Source: Fragilaria crotonensis
Taxonomy: Eukaryota; Bacillariophyta; Fragilariophyceae; Fragilariales; Fragilariaceae
Direction: 5' to 3'
Length of the DNA: 15,596 nucleotides
NCBI GenBank assembly: GCA_022925895.1
Contig: JAKSYS010000860.1
Coordinates: forward strand, 1 to 15,596
Positions 9,342 to 15,596 of the stretch are shown here, piece by piece (positions within the stretch are counted from its first letter, which is position 1; every line of letters starts with the position of its first letter). Under the pieces are notes generated by a model that made no database searches, had not been told where the DNA came from, and saw only the letters and a program-made list of their open reading frames with translations. Made by a program: the position numbers and the translations under genes.

Positions 9342-10700
9342 TCTGAGTAACTAGGAAATATAATAACGCAGGATGTTACCATAGGATCTAGTACACAATG
9401 TGCGTAAGCAGCAATCTACTGAAGTTTACAATATTCTTCTCAGTTCTCGAGAGGCCAAGGTCTCAGTACTACGGGTACAGTATGGAAAGTGCACAAATGT
9501 CGATCTCATCAATCAGAAACCGTCGAAGCAATTGATCATTTGTGCATGTCACGAAATTGGTTCTGAGATCCAACTTACACAAAGTTCTCTATTTCTATCT
9601 CCTCTAGGAGCAATTTTCTGATTTTCTTCCTTTTTGGCACCGGAAGTCTCAAGGTGTCAGACGCCCCACCAAGAACCACCTCCAAGGGCCGATAAGCCCC
9701 AGCAGTCACATTTACCTTCTAACCAGCTTTTGGGACCAGTGGCACTCCTGCTGACTCAACCCTCTCTGTCATGAATCAACGGCAACCCATGTCCAAGGGT
9801 CCAATGGTAGTGGCCCCAATCATCGCAACCCCAGCGCCAAGTGCTAGGTTGACTGAGGCTCCGCAATTGGATTGCTTTCATGGACCGTTCAAAACCAGTG
9901 CCCATGTTGCTGGAGTCAAAGCCATCCAAATGCTCTCTTCCTTCTTGGCATCTTTGGATGCTGTTTCTCCGTTCAACTTCCCAAGATTGTTTTTTTTTAC
10001 TTGATAACCTCACTCCAACCTGTCCCAAAAGAAACAAGTCCGATGCCGAGTTACGAATGGAATCCGTGTCGCCACGCAATCAAACCAATCTGGCATAGTG
10101 CAGGATTAAATGCTTTGAGCTACCACTCATCATGTGCCAAGTTCGTTTTGATCCAACCTGATTTGCATCAAGACTTCTCCCATGTTGTGTGCTAGCATGT
10201 CACTGTGTCGCTCAGAACTACACAACACGCGGCCCACAAGGTATGGAAACGGCACCCGTAGGCACCGTCGCTCCCAGATGTAGCGGCAACACGACAGGGA
10301 TCAAAAAGTGCTGCCAAGCTTCCCGAGCAATGAGGAACTTGTCTCCCATAGATTCAACATTCATGATCATCGTCGGTTGTCGAAAATTGCAACTCTGGTT
10401 CGTGCTCCGAAGCACCCGGACAAATTCTAAGCACTCTAAATAATACTACTGGTCGACGCTGAGAGGATGGTTTCCAGTAACGTTGTACTTAGGGCAAATG
10501 TAACATTTTGCAACGACTTTTGAGTACCCAGAGCGTTACCAAATCATCTAAAAATACCGCTCAACATAGTAGAATCACACGTGAATGTACTCCAGTCATC
10601 TGAGTAGTATTTTTGATTGATGTAGAGCATCTCGTAGCACTCAGTATTAACCAGGGAAAATCTATTAGCGTAACGTTACTTTAGTAACGTTTATGATCTA
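9342..10700 (+). repeat. Array copy 3 (about 1359 bp), most altered copy
   Basis: Third unit. Its start is changed: after GATCTA it reads TCTGAGTAAC, lacking the usual ATACGAGAG. Single- and double-base losses follow down to about 9950 (for example GAGAGG for GAGGAGG, and GTCAAAG for GTCGTAAAG). The second half, from 9950 on, agrees with copy 4. Confidence 0.93.
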
Positions 10701-10703
10701 ATA

Positions 10704-12070
10704 CGAGAGTAACTAGGAAATATAATAACGCAGGATGTTACCATAGGATCTAGTACACAATGTGCGTAAGCAGCAATCTACTGAAGTTTACAATATTCTT
10801 CTCAGTTCTCGAGGAGGCCAAGGTCTCAGTACTACGGGTACAGTATGGAAAGTGCACAAGTAATCGATCTCATCAATCAGAAACCGTCGAAGCAATTGAT
10901 CATTTCGTGCATGTCACGAAATTGGTTCTGAGATCCAACTTACACAAAGTTCTCTATTTCTATCTCCCTCTAGGAGCAATTTTCTGATTTTCTTCCTTTT
11001 TGGCACCGGAAGTCTCAAGGTGTCAGACGCCCCACCAAGAACCACCTCCAAGGGCCGATAAGCCCCAGCAGTCACATTTACCTTCTAACCAGCTTTTGGG
11101 ACCAGTGGCACTCCTGCTGACTCAACCCTCTCTGTCATGAATCAACGGCAACCCATGTCCAAGGGTCCAATGGTAGTGGCCCCAATCATCGCAACCCCAG
11201 CGCCAAGTGCTAGGTTGACTGAGGCTCCGCAATTGGATTGCTTTCATGGACCGTTCAAAACCAGTGCCCATGTTGCTGGAGTCGTAAAGCCATCCAAATG
11301 CTCTCTTCCTTCCCTTGGCATCTTTGGATGCTGTTTCTCCGTTCAACTTCCCAAGATTGTTTTTTTTTACTTGATAACCTCACTCCAACCTGTCCCAAAA
11401 GAAACAAGTCCGATGCCGAGTTACGAATGGAATCCGTGTCGCCACGCAATCAAACCAATCTGGCATAGTGCAGGATTAAATGCTTTGAGCTACCACTCAT
11501 CATGTGCCAAGTTCGTTTTGATCCAACCTGATTTGCATCAAGACTTCTCCCATGTTGTGTGCTAGCATGTCACTGTGTCGCTCAGAACTACACAACACGC
11601 GGCCCACAAGGTATGGAAACGGCACCCGTAGGCACCGTCGCTCCCAGATGTAGCGGCAACACGACAGGGATCAAAAAGTGCTGCCAAGCTTCCCGAGCAA
11701 TGAGGAACTTGTCTCCCATAGATTCAACATTCATGATCATCGTCGGTTGTCGAAAATTGCAACTCTGGTTCGTGCTCCGAAGCACCCGGACAAATTCTAA
11801 GCACTCTAAATAATACTACTGGTCGACGCTGAGAGGATGGTTTCCAGTAACGTTGTACTTAGGGCAAATGTAACATTTTGCAACGACTTTTGAGTACCCA
11901 GAGCGTTACCAAATCATCTAAAAATACCGCTCAACATAGTAGAATCACACGTGAATGTACTCCAGTCATCTGAGTAGTATTTTTGATTGATGTAGAGCAT
12001 CTCGTAGCACTCAGTATTAACCAGGGAAAATCTATTAGCGTAACGTTACTTTAGTAACGTTTATGATCTA
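10704..12070 (+). repeat. Array copy 4 (about 1367 bp)
   Basis: Fourth and least disturbed unit, usable as the reference. It ends TTTATGATCTA, then the ATACTAC shared with the left edge of the array. The hairpin AACGTTAC-TTTA-GTAACGTT lies just before its 3' end (12042-12061), as in the other copies. Confidence 0.93.
12042..12061 (+). repeat. Terminal hairpin of the repeat unit (copy 4)
   Basis: AACGTTAC (12042-12049) and GTAACGTT (12054-12061) form a perfect 8-bp inverted repeat with a TTTA loop, nine bases before the unit edge. The same structure ends copies 1 to 3. The AACGTT core also recurs about 300 bp earlier in each unit. It could be a structural end of a mobile element or a replication or recombination hot spot. 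Confidence 0.7.
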
Positions 12071-12076
12071 ATACTA

Positions 12077-12419
12077 CTGTATTGTGTTTTGACATGTACA
12101 CAGCATTGGCATCTTTCTTGCATGTACTATGTACTCCGACTACATGACCAAGTATGAGTTCATCTGGCATTCAAACAGCATAGGTTGAATGTCTGCAAAT
12201 AACAAATTAAGTCGCAACTCGATATGCATAAGGCCATGATACACGTGTAAAGGCGAAAATTAGTCGTGAGGAGAAACGGATTCTTCATTGCTGACGTTGA
12301 ATTCAAATCATCACAAGTCTACCGTAGACCGTATGCATACAAGGCAATTCTTTGTCGAGGTCACTGATTTTTAGAGAACTAAATCATGTCTCGTGTGGTC
12401 TGATGGTGATGACGCTGTC
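12077..12419. other. Upstream region of the methyltransferase gene, no ORF seen
   Basis: About 340 bp between the array and the plus-strand gene, presumably holding its promoter and leader. It contains CTCCGACTA (12134-12142), close to the CTCCGAGTA motifs on the other side of the array. An in-frame stop (TAG, 12372-12374) lies upstream of the chosen ATG. I see no other feature. Confidence 0.5.
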
Positions 12420-13827
12420 ATGCATCTCATGATCTTGACGTCGAAAGGCAACCCATGTAACCATGGAGTGCAAACTGTCCTGCAGGAGCTGACGAGTTGC
12501 TTCCTTTCTCGATGGCTCTCGCCAAAAGTATACCACACATCCTGCCAACGAATCCAATCATTGAAATGCCGTCGAATTCTAGTGTGCGGCGACGGCAACC
12601 TCTCGTTTTCGGCCTCGTTAGCAGAGTCACTTGATCGAAAGGACAAAGATGGGCTATGTGGGTTGGATGGGCTAGATACGCAGTTACCAATTCACTTGAC
12701 TGCCACAGTGTTGGAAACCAAAGCGGAGCATACCAAGGGTAAGTCTAGGCAGTTTATCATTCGTTTGAATGATGGCTATTTGCGCAGTGGGCCGTGTGGT
12801 CATGGTTGTTTTTCTTGAATGTTGATGCATTTATTGAATTTGCATTGATCTGTATTCACCTCCCACTTTGCTATAGTCTACGCCGATTCACAGTTCAACA
12901 TAAACCTAATTGAATCACTGGGCCACAAAGTTCGCTTCCAAGTTGATGCTACTAAACTGAACGACTATTTCCATCACCAGGAGTTTGATCAAATTCACTT
13001 CAATTTTCCACACTGCAAAGGCAAATCCAATATTCGATACAATCGTCTTTTGATTCAAGAGTTTTTCAATGCGGCTTCTGCTGTCTTGACGCCTCGAGGA
13101 CGGATCCATATGGCACTCATGGAGTCACAAGGGGGAATGAGTTCAACTACAATCCGTGCATGGAAACAAAGCTGGATTCCGGCAGTATGCGCCGCGAACT
13201 CAGGGTTTCTTTTGATTAATGTAGAACCCGTTTGGTAAGCTGTTCAATAATTCGTCCTGCATTCTTGTCGAATCTTCACCAAAACCTAATGTCATCTCAT
13301 GATTCCCATACGTTTAGCCTGCATACAAACTCAGCAGTTATCGATTTCGAGATGATCAGTTCCATCTGCAAAGACCCCACATGTATACTTTTGTTCGTCC
13401 CGATGCATTCGTATCGGTACCAGAAAATCTCCAATTGTATTGCCACTTTGAAATTCTTATTGATACGGTCCAGCCGGATGTCCTCGTACTACTCGAGGAT
13501 GTGGTGAATGAATTGATGCAATCAACTGGCTGGAAAGTCAAAATCTTCTTCTTCCGACAGCAAAGTGTCACCACTCGATCCTACAAGATTGCCATTTTTG
13601 GCGAACAAGTGCCCATCACGAGGGAGAAAGCCGACGCGGTTCGACTGAGAATCATCCACGAACTGGTTCGACGTTGTGACAACAGCAATTTTCCATTCCT
13701 TTCGGCGAGTCGATCAAGGACTATTTCCAATCCTTGTCCGACATCGATCCTTTCTGGGTTTATGGAAAATCCCGGCGCTGAATCGTGCGCTGTATTTGAT
13801 CAGGGTGACGATACCAGCAGCCATTGA
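12420..13827 (+). CDS. BMT5-like (DUF2431) methyltransferase with probable FDX-ACB C-terminal domain
   Basis: Predicted S-adenosylmethionine-dependent methyltransferase of the BMT5-like family, whose yeast founder makes m3U in 25S rRNA; the target here is not shown. Three exons (12420-12738, 12877-13234, 13335-13827) give 389 residues in one frame. The nucleotide-fold motif GDGNLSFSASL is at 57-67, VDAT at 129-132 and the family signature FDQIHFNFPH at 143-152, followed by GK, an aromatic helix, and LTPRGRIHMAL. After a YRFRDDQF stretch, residues about 255-340 show a pattern (RSYKIAIFGEQVPITREKAD) like the end of a ferredoxin-fold anticodon-binding domain, the arrangement seen in animal FDXACB1. 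The first 52 residues are basic with one acidic residue, so an organelle-targeting presequence is possible. The start is the first in-frame ATG after an upstream stop; 12429 is an alternative. The last ~45 residues are doubtful: another frame (13698-13787) looks more protein-like, suggesting a one-base loss near 13691. Confidence 0.82.
12739..12876 (+). other. Intron 1 of the methyltransferase gene (138 nt, phase 1)
   Basis: The donor is GTAAGT (12739-12744) and the acceptor TTTGCTATAG (ends 12876). Removing it creates a Val codon (G|TC) and joins the VLETKAEHTK segment to YADSQFNINLIESLG, as expected for the family's Rossmann-like fold. Reading through reaches a stop at 12816-12818. Confidence 0.88.
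13235..13334 (+). other. Intron 2 of the methyltransferase gene (100 or 103 nt, phase 2)
   Basis: The donor is GTAAGC (13235-13240). The acceptor is a CAGCAG tandem, so AG at 13334 or 13337 both keep the frame; the choice adds or removes one Ser (residue 227). An upstream TTTAG (ends 13317) would break the frame with exon 3. Confidence 0.82.
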
Positions 13828-14287
13828 CCCCTGTGAGAACATCATATCAAAGCACGACATGCAGTGCACCGGCAGCGTCTAACAGAAGTGTAGAATGTCG
13901 GCATCCATTCATTCGCCCACATCCCGACCATTGTGCTCGCCGACGACGTCGTGGAAGGAAAAATCTACATCGCCATATTCCAAATCAATGTTTTCATTAT
14001 CCGTCATGCATAATTGGGAATGCGACCCAGGATGTTGTACGGATGGGCATCCAAGTTATAATATGTCCGTGGTCCCAATCCAATCACCACCCGTGCTGGC
14101 ATGGAAACGGATTGTGGTCCATAATTCATCATGGTTGGTGTTTGAGTACTCATCGAAACTTAAGAATACTTCATCACAATATGTTTCTAAACTGGGTGGA
14201 GTAAACTCTTATTTACAAGGGAAAGGAGTCCTTCAGAAGTTGCTTTGTTCATAACATGGATTAAAAAAGGTGCGGGAAGTCAATTAT
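13828..14287. other. Intergenic region between convergent genes
   Basis: About 460 bp separating the 3' ends of the methyltransferase and TPR genes. Two overlapping plus-strand open frames (13824-14204 and 13895-14254) run through it, but they have biased, low-information composition and no family resemblance, so I do not call them genes. It presumably contains both 3' untranslated regions. Confidence 0.45.
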
Positions 14288-15055
14288 TCAGGCAGCACCC
14301 GCACAGATATTCGGATTGCGAAGCACCAATGCATTTATCATGAAGTCATGTCGATCCGACACCAGGTGGGCACCACCGGAGCTGCCCAACCAGACAACGT
14401 AGGAAGAGAGATCGTCGAAATACCTTTTCGATGCGTCGAAGTTCCCCATTTCATGCTCCAACTGACCAAGATTATTCAAGGAGATCAAAATGATTTGATG
14501 AGATCGAATATCCGCCGTGGTTTGGGCCGCTAGAGTGTAAGCCATCTCATAAAGTGTCTTTGCATTTCGTGTTGCGTCTTGCATCGAATTCGGTTTCATG
14601 CTGTCCAAGTGATAGCATAGAGCCATGTTGAAAAGGATTATGGCACTTTCGATTGTACATGATGTGGTAGGGCTGTCGGTAGGAGCCAGGAGAATGGCAG
14701 TGCTTTTAACGAATGCATTATCGGTCGGAATCCATTTGCGACTCGAGGTTGATTGATTCAAGATGCTGATTTCGTCGAAGACATTCCGTCGGTGCAATTC
14801 ACGCGTCAGGGCATGCAAGTTTTGCGCTGCAACCTTCAATTCCGCCAGCGCTTCTTCGTTGCGGCCTTGTTCAAGGAACGCAATTCCTTTGTTGTTGCGA
14901 TCAATAGCATCATTCATGGTAAGAACTGCATTTGGTACACAATTTTGATCAGTCGTTTGGCAAATAGTTGCTCTGCTCTCGTGCGAAATGCTCTGCGACC
15001 CCATGAAAGGCAATGTGGTCTCGTTCAGAGTTGAAAAGGAATGTGAGTGCGACAT
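14288..15055 (-). CDS. Small TPR-like repeat protein, function unknown
   Basis: A single-exon, 255-residue soluble protein with helical repeats. Residues 51-84 (NNKGIAFLEQGRNEEALAEL) form a classical tetratricopeptide repeat with the usual G-x-A-F-L and E-E-A-L positions. A second helical pair covers about 134-177 (SAIILFNMALCYHL then a KTLYEMAYTL helix). A third repeat covers about 186-220 (LNNLGQLEHEMGNFDASKRY). The first 45 residues are polar and Ser/Thr-rich, and a loop (100-133) separates repeats 1 and 2. I see no signal peptide, membrane segment or catalytic motif. TPRs mediate protein-protein binding; nothing here names the partner. From memory, short single-gene TPR proteins of this style are numerous in diatoms. 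The ATG at 15055 is the first in frame. It converges with the methyltransferase gene. Confidence 0.8.
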   Translation of the reverse strand: MSHSHSFSTLNETTLPFMGSQSISHESRATICQTTDQNCVPNAVLTMNDAIDRNNKGIAFLEQGRNEEALAELKVAAQNLHALTRELHRRNVFDEISILNQSTSSRKWIPTDNAFVKSTAILLAPTDSPTTSCTIESAIILFNMALCYHLDSMKPNSMQDATRNAKTLYEMAYTLAAQTTADIRSHQIILISLNNLGQLEHEMGNFDASKRYFDDLSSYVVWLGSSGGAHLVSDRHDFMINALVLRNPNICAGAA

Positions 15056-15596
15056 GCAAAGTCGCCACGAAGATTAGATGTACTGACGAAGACATGTTCT
15101 TGGGATGTCCGTATAATGTCGGGGTCATCCGATCCTTTGATATTGTCGGGGTCATCGATGGTTAATGAAAATGCCTGCATGGAAACAGCAACATCAACAT
15201 TTTTGAAATTTCACACACAAATTGCTTGACTTTATGTGATTATTAAGCTCCTGACTCATAGTCGGAATAATATCAAGGCGTTTGAATACATATGCATCTC
15301 CATATACCTGGTACGTGCAGAGAATGACCACGTCGATATTTGACATAGGAATGTCGTCGACTTAATGATGACATGTATTCATACGAAGCGTTATGTGAGA
15401 CACGCGGTTCTCGAGGGCAATGCCACTTCGATGCTGATGGTTTCGGACTGATGCAACCACGTTACGACTTGGCAATACAATCGCAACCTATGCATGTCTG
15501 AGGAGACAGACGACTGACCACATTGCTCAGAAAGACAGACATTCTCCGGGGTCACCTGTTGCTCAACACATTTGTCATGTCTCTGAGGATGGGTAC
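15056..15596. other. Upstream region of the TPR gene, no ORF seen
   Basis: About 540 bp running to the window edge and presumably including the TPR gene promoter. TGTCGGGGTCATC occurs twice, at 15117-15129 and 15144-15156, spaced 27 bp apart and 62-101 bp upstream of the ATG. I see no open frame of note, RNA gene or element end. Confidence 0.45.

Larger units (their letters stand above)
6617..12070. repeat. Tandem array: four copies of a ~1.36-kb unit
   Basis: Four head-to-tail copies start with (C)GAGAGTAACTAGG or a variant and end with TTTATGATCTA. A marker ATG shared by all copies lies at 6673, 8033, 9398 and 10760, giving periods of 1360, 1365 and 1362. The copies are nearly identical; I found one substitution (8134) and otherwise small deletions. 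The array is flanked by ATACTAC at 6611-6617 and 12071-12077, while internal junctions keep only ATAC or a derivative. No convincing gene, transposase or reverse transcriptase is visible. The near identity implies very recent amplification or ongoing homogenisation. It fills the intergenic region between the divergent permease and methyltransferase genes. The real copy number could differ if the assembly collapsed it. Confidence 0.95.

Noticed and set aside
6607-12071. Calling the array a Helitron
   Set aside because: The 3' hairpin and CTAA are suggestive, but the hairpin-to-end distance is short, the 5' TC end is not constant between copies, and no Rep/helicase is present. Left as a finding, not a feature call.
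12393-12419. GTG at 12393 as the methyltransferase start
   Set aside because: Non-ATG start; an in-frame ATG follows at 12420 with ample residues before the first conserved motif.
13824-14254. Two overlapping plus-strand frames of 126 and 119 codons after the methyltransferase
   Set aside because: Composition is Ser/His/Arg/Cys-rich and unlike a folded protein, there is no motif, and neither joins the upstream exon through good splice sites.
14753-15034. Plus-strand frames opposite the TPR gene
   Set aside because: They are shadows of the minus-strand TPR coding sequence, which has clear repeat periodicity.

Overview
The window looks like nuclear DNA from a eukaryotic alga, most likely a diatom or other stramenopile. 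The evidence is short GT-AG introns of 83 to 138 nt that interrupt otherwise open coding frames, well-spaced genes on both strands with no operon layout, and protein types familiar from algal genomes: an SLC13/RCK_C permease, a BMT5-like methyltransferase and a short TPR protein. The phylum assignment is inference; I see no organism-specific marker.

Layout. Positions 1-774 hold a 738-bp non-autonomous DNA transposon with hAT hallmarks (9-bp perfect inverted termini and an exact 8-bp target-site duplication). Positions 775-2598 contain no gene I can support. Positions 2599-5891 (minus strand) encode a two-exon, 1069-residue SLC13/DASS-type anion permease. Its central cytosolic part carries four RCK_C (TrkA-C) domains and, between the first and second, an ACT domain. 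Positions 6617-12070 are four head-to-tail copies of a roughly 1.36-kb repeat unit with no recognisable gene, lying between two divergently transcribed genes. Positions 12420-13827 (plus strand) encode a three-exon BMT5-like (DUF2431) methyltransferase with a probable C-terminal FDX-ACB domain. Positions 14288-15055 (minus strand) encode a single-exon 255-residue TPR-like protein. The remainder has no visible gene.

The genes do not form an evident pathway. The permease is probably a regulated sulfate or other anion transporter, and the methyltransferase belongs to the nucleolar or organellar RNA-modification type. The best leads are the ACT domain inside a transporter, the tandem 1.36-kb array, the cleanly delimited hAT element, and a likely one-base frameshift at the 3' end of the methyltransferase gene. 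Small deletions clustered in two patches of the array suggest residual consensus errors, and the methyltransferase frameshift may have the same cause.
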